This document shows, one piece after another, positions 7,864-16,942 of a stretch of 64,000 nt of DNA. The position numbers were made by a program, and so were the translations under genes. The DNA comes from Komagataeibacter saccharivorans (GTDB lineage: Bacteria > Pseudomonadota > Alphaproteobacteria > Acetobacterales > Acetobacteraceae): NCBI RefSeq assembly GCF_003207825.1, contig NZ_NKTY01000008.1, positions 1-64,000 of the forward strand, given 5' to 3'. Under the pieces are notes generated by a model that made no database searches, was not told where the DNA came from, and worked only from the letters and a program-made list of their open reading frames with translations. Positions within the stretch are counted from its first letter, which is position 1. Each line of letters begins with the position of its first letter.

Positions 7864-9207
7864 ATGAGCGCGGCATTTGCCATCTCTCTTGCGCTAACGG
7901 CAATTCTGGCCGTTATTGTTCTGATCGCCCGGTTCCGTCTGAACCCCTTCATTGTTCTTTTCATCGTATCCATCGCCCTTGCCCTTTTTGCAGGCATGCC
8001 GGCAGATCATGTCGTTGCGTCCTTTGAAAATGGCGCGGGCCATGTGCTGGGCCATGTTGGCACCGTCATCGCGCTTGGCACCATGCTGGGCAAGATGCTG
8101 GCGGAATCTGGCGGGGCAGACCGTATTGCACTGACCATATCCGGGTTTGCAGGGCGCGAACGCGTGGACTGGGCCATGATGGTGATTGGCCTGCTGATCG
8201 GCCTGCCGGTGTTTTTTGAGGTAGGCTTCGTGCTGCTCATTCCGCTGGTGTTCGTGCTGGCTGACCGCACCAATATGCCCCTGCTGCGGGTGGCGTTACC
8301 TATGGGGGCGGCGCTGTCGGTCACGCATGCGCTTATTCCGCCGCATCCGGCGGCGTTGCTGGCCCTTAGCGCGTATCACGCCAATATCGGCCATACGATC
8401 ATGCTGGGTATCGTGATCGGCACGCCCATCGCGGTGATTGCCGGGCCGGTCTTTGGCCGCTTTGCCTCCGCCCGCGTGCCGCTGACCGGGGTAAACCCAC
8501 TGGCGGAACAGTTCGTGAAACACGAACCGGCAGCCAATATGCCGAGCTTTTTCCTGACGGTGTTTACCATCCTTTCGCCTGTTGTCCTGATGCTGGTCGG
8601 ATCGCTGGCCGACCGGATCACGACGGTACACGGCACGGCCAATACCGTGCTGCATTTCGTGGGCAATACGGACATAGCGCTTGCGCTGGCAACACTGCTG
8701 TCCTTTTACGTGCTGGGGGTGGCGCAGGGATTTTCCGCCGCCACCATCCTGCGCTTCACTAACGAATGCCTTGGTCCCACGGCGCTCATCATGCTGCTGA
8801 TCGGCGCAGGCGGCGGCTTTGGCCGGGTGCTGATCGACAGCGGGGTATCGCGCGCCATTACCGATGCAGCTCTTGGCGCGCATATGCCACTGCTGGTGCT
8901 GGCGTGGGTTCTGGCGGCCATCGTGCGTGTGGCGTGCGGGTCGTCCACCGTGGCGATGGCGACGGCGTCCGGTATTGTCGCCCCCATTCTGGAACACAGC
9001 ACCGGGGTTTCACCCGAACTCATGGTGCTGGTGACCGGGGCGGGATCGGTTGCCTTCGGCCCGATGAATGATGCCGGTTTCTGGCAGATCAAGGAATATC
9101 TGGGCCTGACCGTACCGCAGACCATCAAGACATGGTCAGTCCTGGAAACGCTGATTGCCGTATGTGGACTGGTCTTCTGCCTTATTGCGTCGATTTTCAT
9201 ACATTAA
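7864..9207 (+). CDS. GntP-family gluconate/organic acid permease
   Basis: An inner-membrane permease of about 447 residues with 12 or more hydrophobic segments spread evenly, typical of the GntP family (gluconate:H+ symporters and related carriers for hydroxy acids). Family-like blocks include LNPFIVLFIVS at the N-terminus, GTMLGKMLAESGGADRIA, FFEVGFVLLIPLVF, HALIPPHPAAL and MATASGIVAPIL near the C-terminus. The ATG at 7864 with GGGAG upstream is preferred. A GTG at 7837 in frame is possible. The stop overlaps the next ATG (TAATG), so an outer-membrane OprB porin is co-expressed. Together they suggest uptake of gluconate or another sugar acid, relevant to an acetic acid bacterium that oxidises sugars in the periplasm. 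Confidence 0.9.
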   Translation: MSAAFAISLALTAILAVIVLIARFRLNPFIVLFIVSIALALFAGMPADHVVASFENGAGHVLGHVGTVIALGTMLGKMLAESGGADRIALTISGFAGRERVDWAMMVIGLLIGLPVFFEVGFVLLIPLVFVLADRTNMPLLRVALPMGAALSVTHALIPPHPAALLALSAYHANIGHTIMLGIVIGTPIAVIAGPVFGRFASARVPLTGVNPLAEQFVKHEPAANMPSFFLTVFTILSPVVLMLVGSLADRITTVHGTANTVLHFVGNTDIALALATLLSFYVLGVAQGFSAATILRFTNECLGPTALIMLLIGAGGGFGRVLIDSGVSRAITDAALGAHMPLLVLAWVLAAIVRVACGSSTVAMATASGIVAPILEHSTGVSPELMVLVTGAGSVAFGPMNDAGFWQIKEYLGLTVPQTIKTWSVLETLIAVCGLVFCLIASIFIH

Positions 9208-10739
9208 TGGGGCGCATCCTCATGTTTCCTGCTACCGCAATTCCAGTGCGTGCCCGTTTGGCGCGCCTGCTGGCCGGTCACGTGCGTCACGTTGCGCGCA
9301 CGGCCCTGTATACACTGCCACTTGCGCTGGGCTGCATGTTGTATGGTACCCCACGCGCCGGGGCACAGGTCATGGACCGCGATATCGGTTCGGCCCCCAG
9401 CCTGCTGGTGTCACGCCCACTGCCCAGCCATGCCACGCGCAAGACTACCGTACCGCCGTTTTCCGAACCGGAAGCGGTGGCGCCTAACCCCGTGTCAAAA
9501 TGGCTGCGCCGTCGGGGAATCAACTTCCTTGTGGACAACACCAACGAATTCGCGGGCGCCATAACCCCGCCCACGCGCGGCAGTACGCCGGGGTTCAGCA
9601 ATTACAAACAGGGCGCAAGCAATGCCGGGCAGTACGCCATGCAGCTTGACATGGACTGGGACAAACTGGCGGGCTGGCACGGGTTCGCCACCCATATGGT
9701 AACCGTTGGCCGTTATGGTACGACGGCCAACCGCATGTTTGGCGACTGGCTGAACCATGCGTCCGAAGATTATGGCGGCGGCGGTAACGTGGTGGTCCAC
9801 CTTGTCTATGCCTATGGTGAGGAAACGCTTCTGGGCGGGCGACTGGCGATTGCAGCGGGCCGCATGGCCGAAATATCGGATTTTGCGGCCAGTCCCCTGT
9901 TCTGCAACTTCCAGAACGGCAGTATCTGTGGTCGCCCCAAGGGCATTACCGACACCAATTTCGCCGCCGGCTACCCCGCATCCACATGGGGATTCCGCGT
10001 GCGCGGCCGTCCCGCGCGGTCCGTCTATGTGCAGACCGGGCTGTACCCGATTGAAAACGGGATTTATCAGGTGTTCCAGCACCGGACGGGATTCAAGTTC
10101 AACGGCGCGAACATCATCGGTTATGCCGCGCCGATAGAAACCGCATGGGAACCTGTTTTCCGTCACGGCACGCTGCCGGGGCATTATAAATTCGGTGCAC
10201 AACTGTTCAGCACGCCACAGAGTGACAATTACCTTGATGTAAATGACGCGCCTTACGGACTGACGGGCCGCAAGCAGAAACAGCATGGCGCGTCATGGTC
10301 CACATGGGTAATGTTTGACCAGCGCCTGCTGCATTACCATGACAAGGATTCCGGCCTGACCGCGCTGTCCGGCGTGATCTATAACGATCCGCGCACGTCA
10401 CTGCGCAAATACCTTGTTTACGCGGCGCTGCTCAATCGCGGTGCCTTCCGCGCACGTCCGTATGACACGATGGGCTTTGCCCTGACCTATACACGGATTG
10501 CCGATGGCGTGACGCTGGCGGAACAGGACATGATTGATAGCGGCAAAAGAAGCAGCCTGCCCAACCATGCAACCGGCGTGCAGCGCGACACCGTCGTCAT
10601 GGAAGCGAACTATGCCATACATGTCATGCCGGGTGTTATCTTCACCCCGTTGTTCGAATACTATATTCACCCCAACGCCCAGTCCAACCTGCGCGACGCT
10701 GCATTGCTCGGTTTTAAAAGTCATATCCAGTTGATGTAA
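9207..10739 (+). CDS. OprB-family carbohydrate-selective porin
   Basis: An outer-membrane beta-barrel of about 510 residues. A long basic N-terminus and hydrophobic core end at a GTPRAGAQ cleavage-like site. The mature protein begins with the OprB-type helix (WLRRRGINFLVDNTNEFAG) and continues with alternating strands such as YAMQLDMDWDKLAGW and LAIAAGRMAEISDFA, then PASTWGFRVRGRP, the usual OprB porin pattern. Its ATG overlaps the permease stop. A second ATG at 9222 is an alternative start. Role: diffusion of sugars or sugar acids across the outer membrane for the GntP permease. The exact substrate is unknown. Confidence 0.87.
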   Translation: MGRILMFPATAIPVRARLARLLAGHVRHVARTALYTLPLALGCMLYGTPRAGAQVMDRDIGSAPSLLVSRPLPSHATRKTTVPPFSEPEAVAPNPVSKWLRRRGINFLVDNTNEFAGAITPPTRGSTPGFSNYKQGASNAGQYAMQLDMDWDKLAGWHGFATHMVTVGRYGTTANRMFGDWLNHASEDYGGGGNVVVHLVYAYGEETLLGGRLAIAAGRMAEISDFAASPLFCNFQNGSICGRPKGITDTNFAAGYPASTWGFRVRGRPARSVYVQTGLYPIENGIYQVFQHRTGFKFNGANIIGYAAPIETAWEPVFRHGTLPGHYKFGAQLFSTPQSDNYLDVNDAPYGLTGRKQKQHGASWSTWVMFDQRLLHYHDKDSGLTALSGVIYNDPRTSLRKYLVYAALLNRGAFRARPYDTMGFALTYTRIADGVTLAEQDMIDSGKRSSLPNHATGVQRDTVVMEANYAIHVMPGVIFTPLFEYYIHPNAQSNLRDAALLGFKSHIQLM

Positions 10740-11166
10740 ATAATAATATCTATTTTATTTCGGAAGTCCGATGCGATTGTCATCCATGCGGTGAGAAGTA
10801 GCGACCACCACCTGAAGCGGAAACGGATCTGGGTTTCAGCGCATGACCATACAGAACCGTATATGACAAAAATATTGAAATAACAGCCCCCATACCGCCA
10901 ATGAACGATGGAAACACGCTGTTCAAACTGGGCGAAAATATAATACTGATAAAATTAGGCGGGTATTTTTATATGCAGGATTCTCTGGCCAGATGTGTTC
11001 CTGGGCAATGGAATCCTTCATATATCTTTCTCATATGATTCCGATAAATAATTATTATTGAATTTCCTGAAATCCGTACACCCCGTCATCTGACTGCATG
11101 ACCGCCGATGCCCGAAATGGGATTTGCCCCGTTTCCATTCGCGGACTTGCTTTTCATCATCAATCC
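10740..11166. other. intergenic, no gene seen
   Basis: About 430 bases, mostly AT-rich after 10900. There is no convincing coding frame and no terminator with a T-run after the porin. A GGAATC...GATTCC pair (11010-11015 and 11037-11042) is the only symmetrical element noted, and it is weak. Confidence 0.4.
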
Positions 11167-11182
11167 TGTACCGGTTGGTACA
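11167..11182. promoter_or_regulatory. palindromic TetR-type operator
   Basis: A perfect 16-bp inverted repeat TGTACC-GGTT-GGTACA lies 28 bases before the DUF1348 start. A second half-site, TTTGGTAC, follows at about 11193-11200. The symmetry and size are typical of TetR-family operators, and a TetR gene is the second gene of the operon, so autoregulation is likely. The link itself is inference. Confidence 0.6.
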
Positions 11183-11210
11183 CACACAACCATTTGGTAC
11201 GGAGTCGCCC

Positions 11211-11675
11211 ATGCCTACACCGCCCCTTCCTCCCTTCACCGCTGAAACTGCTGCCGAAAAGGTCCGGGCAGCCGAAAACGCCTGGAACAGCCAGGACCCT
11301 GCCCGCGTGGCGCTGGCCTATACGCCAGACAGTAACTGGCGGAACCGCACCGAGTTTTTACAGGGACGTGACGCAATCACCGCTTTTCTTACCCGCAAAT
11401 GGTCGCGGGAACATGAATACCGTCTGGTCAAGGAATTATGGGGATTCAGGGTTAACCGGATGGCGGTCCGCTTTGCGTATGAATGGCATGATGATGCGGG
11501 GCAGTGGTTCCGCTCCTACGGGAACGAGTTGTGGGAGTTCGATGACGATGGCCTGATGCGCCGCCGGGTGGCGTCAATCAACGACCTTCCCATTGCCGAA
11601 ACGGACCGCAAACTGCTCTGGTCTGGCACGCAGCGCCCGCTTGATTACCCCTCACTGAGCGAACTGGGGCTGTAA
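11211..11675 (+). CDS. DUF1348 (SnoaL/NTF2-like) protein
   Basis: A 154-residue NTF2-fold protein of the DUF1348 group. It carries the family blocks [58 protein letters not shown] and [15 protein letters not shown], with near family length. Function in this family is not established. The fold usually makes a small cup that binds or isomerises a ligand. In many proteobacteria it is paired with a TetR gene, as here, where the regulator starts 2 bases after its stop. It was given the ATG at 11211 because that matches the usual short N-terminus and lies just after the palindromic operator. Confidence 0.85.
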   Translation: MPTPPLPPFTAETAAEKVRAAENAWNSQDPARVALAYTPDSNWRNRTEFLQGRDAITAFLTRKWSREHEYRLVKELWGFRVNRMAVRFAYEWHDDAGQWFRSYGNELWEFDDDGLMRRRVASINDLPIAETDRKLLWSGTQRPLDYPSLSELGL

Positions 11676-11677
11676 CC

Positions 11678-12238
11678 ATGGCCCGTCTGGTCAGTGAAAA
11701 GGCCGACATCATTCCCCAACTGGGGGAAGTGTTCCGTGAACATGGGTATGAAGGGGCAAGCCTTGCCCTGATTTCGCGTGCAACCGGTCTGGGGAAAGGA
11801 AGCCTGTATCATTTCTTTCCCGGCGGAAAGGAGGAGATGGCGGCAACCGTTCTGGCGGAGATTGATGGCTGGTTTGAACGGCATATCTTCGCCCCGCTGC
11901 GGGCGACCGACCAGCCCCGCGATGTGATCGAGGGCATGTTTGGCGCGGTCAGTGACTATTTCCGCTCGGGCCAGCGGATCTGTCTGGTTGGTCTTCTGGG
12001 ACTGGGTGACAGCCGTGACCGCTTCGCGGTCGTGATCGAAGGCTATTTCGTCCGCTGGATCACAGCACTTGAAACCGCGCTGGTCCGGCTGGGACACTCC
12101 GCACCCAGGGCACGCGAACAGGCGGAAGAAGTGGTGGCGGGGATTCAGGGGGCCATCGTACTGGCGCGGGCGCTCGGGTCCCCCGCCACTTTCAGCCGTA
12201 CCCTCGCCCGACTGAAGGCGCGCATGCTGGCCGGATGA
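11678..12238 (+). CDS. TetR-family regulator (LmrA/YxaF-like C-terminus)
   Basis: A 186-residue regulator. The helix-turn-helix covers about residues 8-50 (IIPQLGEVFREHGYEGASLALIS, then TGLGKGSLYHFFPGGKEEM). The C-terminal domain, with CLVGLLGLGDSRDRF and a helix ending EEVVAGIQGAIVLARAL, matches the LmrA/YxaF-type TetR branch. It is transcribed with the DUF1348 gene, with a 2-base gap, behind the TGTACC/GGTACA palindrome. The inducer is unknown. It converges on the bd-oxidase operon with only about 25 bases between them. Confidence 0.88.
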   Translation: MARLVSEKADIIPQLGEVFREHGYEGASLALISRATGLGKGSLYHFFPGGKEEMAATVLAEIDGWFERHIFAPLRATDQPRDVIEGMFGAVSDYFRSGQRICLVGLLGLGDSRDRFAVVIEGYFVRWITALETALVRLGHSAPRAREQAEEVVAGIQGAIVLARALGSPATFSRTLARLKARMLAG

Positions 12239-12262
12239 TACACTGCGCCATGTCGCGGCAAT

Positions 12263-12397
12263 TCAGGGATGGATCAGCAGTCGCAGTACTCCCGCCACCA
12301 CGGCCAGCGCGCTGACACCCCCCACCCACAGGGCGACAAACCACAGTAACCGGGTCCCCAGCGACCCAAGGGGGCGATGCCTGAACGCCCCCTTCAA
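12263..12397 (-). CDS. cydX: DUF2474 (CydX-like) small subunit of the bd oxidase
   Basis: A 44-residue single-span membrane protein, too small for most gene finders. The start is a TTG at 12397 that overlaps the cioB stop (ATTGA arrangement). After a basic N-terminus the segment LLWFVALWVGGVSALAVVAGVLRLLI forms one transmembrane helix (residues about 17-42) with the W-x5-W and RLL ending typical of DUF2474 proteins next to cyanide-insensitive oxidases. CydX-type subunits sit beside CydA and stabilise the haem groups. No other start in this frame is better placed. The symbol is given by analogy. Confidence 0.72.
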   Translation of the reverse strand: MKGAFRHRPLGSLGTRLLWFVALWVGGVSALAVVAGVLRLLIHP

Positions 12398-13431
12398 TGG
12401 TAAGTCTCGCCATGCACGCTCACCGGCCCGCGGAATACATGATAGGCATAGGCCGTGTAGGTCAGGATCAGCGGCAGCAGCACCAGCGCACCCACCAGCA
12501 GGAAAGCCTGACTGGTCGGCGGTGCCGATGCATCCCAGATCGTCATGCCGGGTGGGACGATGTAGGGCCATATATTGATGCCCAGCCCCGTAAAGGACAG
12601 GAAAAACCACCCAAGGGCACACAGGAACGGAATGCGGCGTGACGTCCTGCCACGCAGGGCACGGAACATCGTAATGGCCAGCGCCACAACCGCTACGGGA
12701 ACCGGGGCGACAAACAGGATGCGCGGCCAGTCCGTCCAGTGCTGCATGTAAGTCGCGTGCAGCGCCGGGGTCCACAGGGACACAACGCCGATCATCAGCA
12801 GCATGAGGACGGACAGGATACCCGCCCATTTACGCATGGTGGTCTGCAGGTCGCTTTCCGTACGCCAGACAAGCCAGGTTGCCCCCAGCAATGTATAACC
12901 GCAGGCAACCGCCACGCCGCAGAACAGGGGAAAAGGGGCAAGCCAGTCAAGGCTTCCGCCGACAAAGGCATTGTTCTCGACCCTGATCCCCCCGACAAGT
13001 GTGCCCAGAATCACGCCCTGCATGATTGCGGCGATCAGTGACCCCACGAAAAACCCCGTATCCCACAGGTCCCGGTTGCGCTCCGTATGCATTCTGGAAC
13101 GGAATTCAAACGCGACACCCCGGATGATAAGCGCGAACAGCATGACCAGAACCGGCAGATAGAGCGCAGGCAGGATGGTGGCATAGGCATTGGGAAAAAC
13201 GCCATACAGGGCCGCCCCGCCGAATATCATCCACGTCTCGTTCCCGTCCCATACCGGGGCGACCGTCTGGACCATGAGGTTGCGATGTGTCCTGTCGGGT
13301 TCGGCAAGGAACAGGATGCCAAGCCCGAGGTCGAAACCGTCAAGGACCACGTAAATGAAGATCGCCATGGCCGCCAGAACGGCCCACACGATAGGCAGCC
13401 AGTACGTCGCACCGGTCGGGTCCATGGTCAT
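12394..13431 (-). CDS. cioB: cytochrome bd-type (cyanide-insensitive) ubiquinol oxidase subunit II
   Basis: A 345-residue inner-membrane protein with about eight helices, the normal size for CydB/CioB. Typical blocks are the GFDLGLGILF segment in the first helix, the following NLMVQTVAPVWDGNETWMIFGG stretch, GALYGVFPNAYATILPALYLP-like sequence and RGVAFEFR. It forms the heterodimer with CioA that oxidises ubiquinol and reduces oxygen without pumping protons. Its ATG overlaps the cioA stop (ATGA), and its stop overlaps the TTG start of the small subunit, so all three subunits are tightly coupled. Acetic acid bacteria commonly have this CIO-type oxidase beside bo3. Confidence 0.93.
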   Translation of the reverse strand: MTMDPTGATYWLPIVWAVLAAMAIFIYVVLDGFDLGLGILFLAEPDRTHRNLMVQTVAPVWDGNETWMIFGGAALYGVFPNAYATILPALYLPVLVMLFALIIRGVAFEFRSRMHTERNRDLWDTGFFVGSLIAAIMQGVILGTLVGGIRVENNAFVGGSLDWLAPFPLFCGVAVACGYTLLGATWLVWRTESDLQTTMRKWAGILSVLMLLMIGVVSLWTPALHATYMQHWTDWPRILFVAPVPVAVVALAITMFRALRGRTSRRIPFLCALGWFFLSFTGLGINIWPYIVPPGMTIWDASAPPTSQAFLLVGALVLLPLILTYTAYAYHVFRGPVSVHGETYH

Positions 13432-14864
13432 TCTCCTTCACGGGTGGGACGGGATGGCGGAATCGTATCGGAAATGGGGGCCGCCATCGCGGCCGCGCGC
13501 TGGGGCTGATGACGGTCCGGGGCAGCTTCATTGACGTGGGGTTCTTTCATGAAGCCCCGCAGCAGGATGCTGATGCCGGATGCAAAGACAATGAAATAGA
13601 CGATGACAAAACTGACCAGCGTGCCCGCCACCGCACCGCCCGGAACGGGGGAAACACTGTCCGCCGTCCGCAGCAGGCCATAAACGGTGAAGGGCTGTCG
13701 CCCCACCTCGGTCGTGACCCAGCCGCACAGCAGGGCGATAAACCCGGCGGGCGCCATGATCAGGGCCGCACGCTGGAGCAGGACATCCGACCACAACCGC
13801 CCCCGCCAGCGCAGCCAGACGGAATAGAAACCAAGGACCGCCATAAGCATGCCCAGCAGGACCATGATGCGGAAACTGAAAAACACCACATAGGACGGCG
13901 CGCGCTGGTCGCGGGGGTAGTCCTTCATCCCCGGCACCTTGCCCGAAAGGCTGTGGGTCAGGATCAGTGAACCGGCATAGGGAATGGCGATGCGGTAGCG
14001 CGTGACCTCATTCTGCATGTCCGGAATGCCGAACAGCAGTTCCGGCGCGTAGCTTTCGGACTCCCAGTCCCCTTCCATCGCGGCAATCTTGGCAGGCTGG
14101 TATTTCAGCGTATTCAGCCCCTGCGTATCGCCCGCAAGGATCTGTACGGGGGCGACGATCGCAGCCATCCACATGGCCATGGAAAACATGATCCTGACTG
14201 CTTCCGTTGGCTGCTGCCCCGCCCTGCGCGCGCGCAGCAGGTGCCACGCGCCCACACCCCCCACCAGCAGCGCGACGGACAGGAAGGCCGCCAGCGCCAT
14301 ATGAACCAGCCGGAAGGGGAAAGATGGATTGAAGATGATCGCCCACCAGTCATGCGGGATAAAACGCCCTGTCCCCGCTTCCATCGTATAGCCCTGCGGG
14401 GTCTGCATCCACGAGTTGGAGGCGAGTATCCAGCTCATGGAAATCAGGGTGCCGAGCGACACCACGCAAGTAGCGAAGAAATGCAGTTTCGGGCCGACCC
14501 GGTTCATGCCGAACAGCATGATCCCCAGAAAACCGGCTTCCAGAAAGAAGGCGGTCATGACTTCATAGCCCAGCAGGGGACCAAGAATGGGGCCGACCTT
14601 TTGTGAAAACCGCGCCCAGTTGGTGCCGAATTCGTAAGACATGACCAGGCCGGACACCACACCCATGCCAAAGACGATGGAAAAGGTGTGCAGCCAGTAG
14701 CGGAACAGGTCCAGATAGACCTGCCTGCCGGTTTTCAGCCACAGCCCCTCCAGCACCGCCAGAAAGGCGGCGAGGCCAATGGAAAAGGCCGGGAAGACGA
14801 TATGAAATCCGACAGTAAATGCGAACTGCAGTCGCGCCAGAAAAAGGGAATCCAGTCCGGCCAC
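13428..14864 (-). CDS. cioA: cytochrome bd-type (cyanide-insensitive) ubiquinol oxidase subunit I
   Basis: 478 residues from a GTG at 14864, chosen because GGAG lies 7 bases upstream and the protein then opens with GLDSLFLARLQFAFTVGFH, the canonical first helix. His21 corresponds to E. coli CydA His19, a haem ligand. Further marks are MSYEFGTNWARF, GYEVMTAFFLEAGFLGIMLFG and SNSWMQTPQG. The Q-loop between about residues 230 and 330 is short, with the later GWVTTEVGRQPF motif, which places it in the CIO branch rather than the long-loop E. coli branch. In-frame sequence upstream of the GTG is not CydA-like. It is the first gene of cioA-cioB-cydX and uses a 570-base shared upstream region with the divergent dehydrogenase. 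Confidence 0.93.
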   Translation of the reverse strand: MAGLDSLFLARLQFAFTVGFHIVFPAFSIGLAAFLAVLEGLWLKTGRQVYLDLFRYWLHTFSIVFGMGVVSGLVMSYEFGTNWARFSQKVGPILGPLLGYEVMTAFFLEAGFLGIMLFGMNRVGPKLHFFATCVVSLGTLISMSWILASNSWMQTPQGYTMEAGTGRFIPHDWWAIIFNPSFPFRLVHMALAAFLSVALLVGGVGAWHLLRARRAGQQPTEAVRIMFSMAMWMAAIVAPVQILAGDTQGLNTLKYQPAKIAAMEGDWESESYAPELLFGIPDMQNEVTRYRIAIPYAGSLILTHSLSGKVPGMKDYPRDQRAPSYVVFFSFRIMVLLGMLMAVLGFYSVWLRWRGRLWSDVLLQRAALIMAPAGFIALLCGWVTTEVGRQPFTVYGLLRTADSVSPVPGGAVAGTLVSFVIVYFIVFASGISILLRGFMKEPHVNEAAPDRHQPQRAAAMAAPISDTIPPSRPTREGE

Positions 14865-15434
14865 GGAAAATCTCCATTCTGCTGGGAACGGGCCTGCTTT
14901 CCGCCCGCAGGCGCAGATAACGCATGCAGCCGCAAACATGGGGCCAGAGAAAAAGGCCGCTTCCCCTGCAACGGGTTCCGTTACGCATAGTTGCGTTTTT
15001 TCAGGGGCAGCATGTCGGTCGACGTACGCCATCTGATTGTTTACGAAGCCAGCCCGCCCCCATGCGTTCAACAAGACGTGGCTGGCGTGCATGCTGCATT
15101 TATGACAGCGTTTTTTCCTGTCGCCCCATCACAGCCGACAGGATCAGCCCTTCACCGGGACGTTCCCGATTCCGGTTTCCGGCAGGCTCATGACCGAAAT
15201 ACCCTTACCGGAACCCGGCTGGACATGATCGCAGGGCCGTCCTTCTTTCGGTGTGGAAAGACCGGCTCCGGTGTGAAGGCTGACAGACGGGAGAACATCA
15301 ACCGGGATGCGGCAACCGGCGCAATGCCGGTGTCATGCCACAGTATTGCGACCGACCTGCGCAACCGCGCGCGCCACGCGCCGTTATGGCGCGCAATACC
15401 TGACCACCCCGGATTATCAGAAGGACCACGTTCA
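14865..15434. other. divergent upstream region between cioA and the second SSADH
   Basis: No gene that I can support. The plus-strand frame of the dehydrogenase stays open back to about 14991, but its composition is not protein-like and it lacks a ribosome-binding site. Two GC-rich hairpins are present: CCGGC-gcaat-GCCGG near 15310-15335 and GCGCGC...GCGCGC near 15366-15395. They lie in what would be the dehydrogenase leader. Promoters for both directions must lie here. Confidence 0.4.
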
Positions 15435-16826
15435 ATGGCTTATGCGACGATCAATCCGTTTACGAATGAACAGATCAGGATCTATCCCAATTCCACGGAT
15501 GCCGAAGTTGATACGGCGCTGGATCAGGCCCACGCGGCATTCCTGTCATGGCGCGGAACATCCTTTGCCCAGCGCGCGCAGGTCATGCAGAAGGCCGCCG
15601 ACATCCTGCGCCGCGATATCGAAAAATATGCCGAAATCCTGACGCGGGAAATGGGAAAGCTCATTTCGGAAGCCAGGGCCGAAACCGAGCTTTCCGCCGC
15701 GATTTTCGAATATTACGCCAAAAATGCCGAAAGCCTGCTACAACCGCAGGACCTGCCGGTCGCCAGCCGCGATGAAGGCCGCGCCAAGATCGTATTCCAG
15801 CCGCTGGGCATCCTGCTGGCGGTTGAGCCATGGAATTTCCCCTATTATCAGGTCGCCCGCATTATCGCGCCGCAGCTTTCGGCGGGTAATACGGTGGTGC
15901 TGAAACATGCGTCCAACGTGCCGCAATCCGCCGCCGCCATGGACCAGTTGATGATCGAGGCCGGACTGCCCAAGGGCGGGTTCCGCAACCTGTACCCCAC
16001 GCATGATCAGGTGGCCCGCATCGTGGCCGACCACCGCGTGCGCGGCGTGGCGCTGACGGGGTCCGAGGGGGCAGGTGCGAAGATCGCCGCCGCCGCCGGT
16101 TCGGCGCTGAAGAAATCCACCATGGAACTGGGCGGGTCCGATGCCTTCATCGTCCTTGAGGATGCGGACCTTGAGAAAACCATCAAATGGGCCGTATTCG
16201 GGCGGCACTGGAATGCCGGTCAGGTCTGCGTATCCGCCAAGCGGCTTATCGTTGTCGATCAGGTCTATGACCGGTTCGTGCAGGGATATCGGGATGGCGT
16301 TGCGAAACTGAAGATGGGCGATCCCATGGACCCGGCGACAACACTGGCCCCGCTGTCATCGCAGGGCGCGGTGGATAACCTGAAAAAACAGGTGGAAGGC
16401 GCCATTGCAGGCGGTGCGAAGGCAGAAGAAATCCCGCTGCCCATGCCCAATACCGGCGCATTCTTCCGCCCCGTGATCCTGTCCGACATCGCGGAAGACA
16501 ACCCCGCGCGACGGGAGGAGTTTTTCGGCCCGGTAACATTGCTGTTCCGCGCGAAGAATGAAGAAGACGCGATCAACATCGCCAATGATTCACCCTACGG
16601 TCTGGGCGGTTCCGTCTTTACGAAAGACGAGGCGCGGGGCGAAGCCGTGGCGGCGAAGATTGAAACCGGCATGGTGTACGTCAACCATCCTACCATGGTG
16701 AAGGCCGACCTGCCCTTCGGGGGCGTGCTGCGTTCGGGTTACGGGCGCGAACTGATCGGCCTTGGCATCAAGGAATTCGTCAATGCCAAGCTGATTGACG
16801 TGGTGGATATCGACGCGCCGTTCTGA
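15435..16826 (+). CDS. NAD(P)-dependent succinate-semialdehyde dehydrogenase, second copy
   Basis: A 463-residue Sad-type aldehyde dehydrogenase, paralogous to the gene at 2008-3378. It has EPWNFPYYQ, KHASNVPQ, Glu231 in MELGGSD, Cys265 in NAGQVCVSAKR and the C-terminal FGGVLRSGYGRE. The ATG at 15435 follows AAGGA by nine bases and opens into AYATINPFTNEQ, the family beginning. The two copies share length and nearly all motifs but differ at many positions, so they are old paralogues. One may serve another aldehyde, such as an oxidised sugar or amine product. It is monocistronic and followed by a strong terminator. Confidence 0.92.
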   Translation: MAYATINPFTNEQIRIYPNSTDAEVDTALDQAHAAFLSWRGTSFAQRAQVMQKAADILRRDIEKYAEILTREMGKLISEARAETELSAAIFEYYAKNAESLLQPQDLPVASRDEGRAKIVFQPLGILLAVEPWNFPYYQVARIIAPQLSAGNTVVLKHASNVPQSAAAMDQLMIEAGLPKGGFRNLYPTHDQVARIVADHRVRGVALTGSEGAGAKIAAAAGSALKKSTMELGGSDAFIVLEDADLEKTIKWAVFGRHWNAGQVCVSAKRLIVVDQVYDRFVQGYRDGVAKLKMGDPMDPATTLAPLSSQGAVDNLKKQVEGAIAGGAKAEEIPLPMPNTGAFFRPVILSDIAEDNPARREEFFGPVTLLFRAKNEEDAINIANDSPYGLGGSVFTKDEARGEAVAAKIETGMVYVNHPTMVKADLPFGGVLRSGYGRELIGLGIKEFVNAKLIDVVDIDAPF

Positions 16827-16913
16827 GATACCGTGGCACCTCCTTCCATGACCACAGGAAAATAAGTCCGGATTACGGATAGAAAACTCTGCTTCGGAAT
16901 GACCGAACGCATG

Positions 16914-16942
16914 GCGTCTGCCGAAAGGCAGGCGCTTTTTTT
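16914..16942 (+). terminator. Rho-independent terminator of the second SSADH gene
   Basis: A 9-bp stem (GCGTCTGCC with GGCAGGCGC, one G-T pair) with a GAAA loop is followed by seven T residues. It lies about 90 bases after the stop codon. Confidence 0.85.

Noticed and set aside
14865-15092. In-frame extension before cioA
   Set aside because: CydA proteins start just before the first helix. A GTG at 14864 with GGAG upstream fits, and the extension is not conserved-looking.
14991-15434. In-frame 148-codon extension at the front of the second SSADH
   Set aside because: The family begins at MAYATINPF. The extension has no motif, and AAGGA sits properly before the ATG at 15435.
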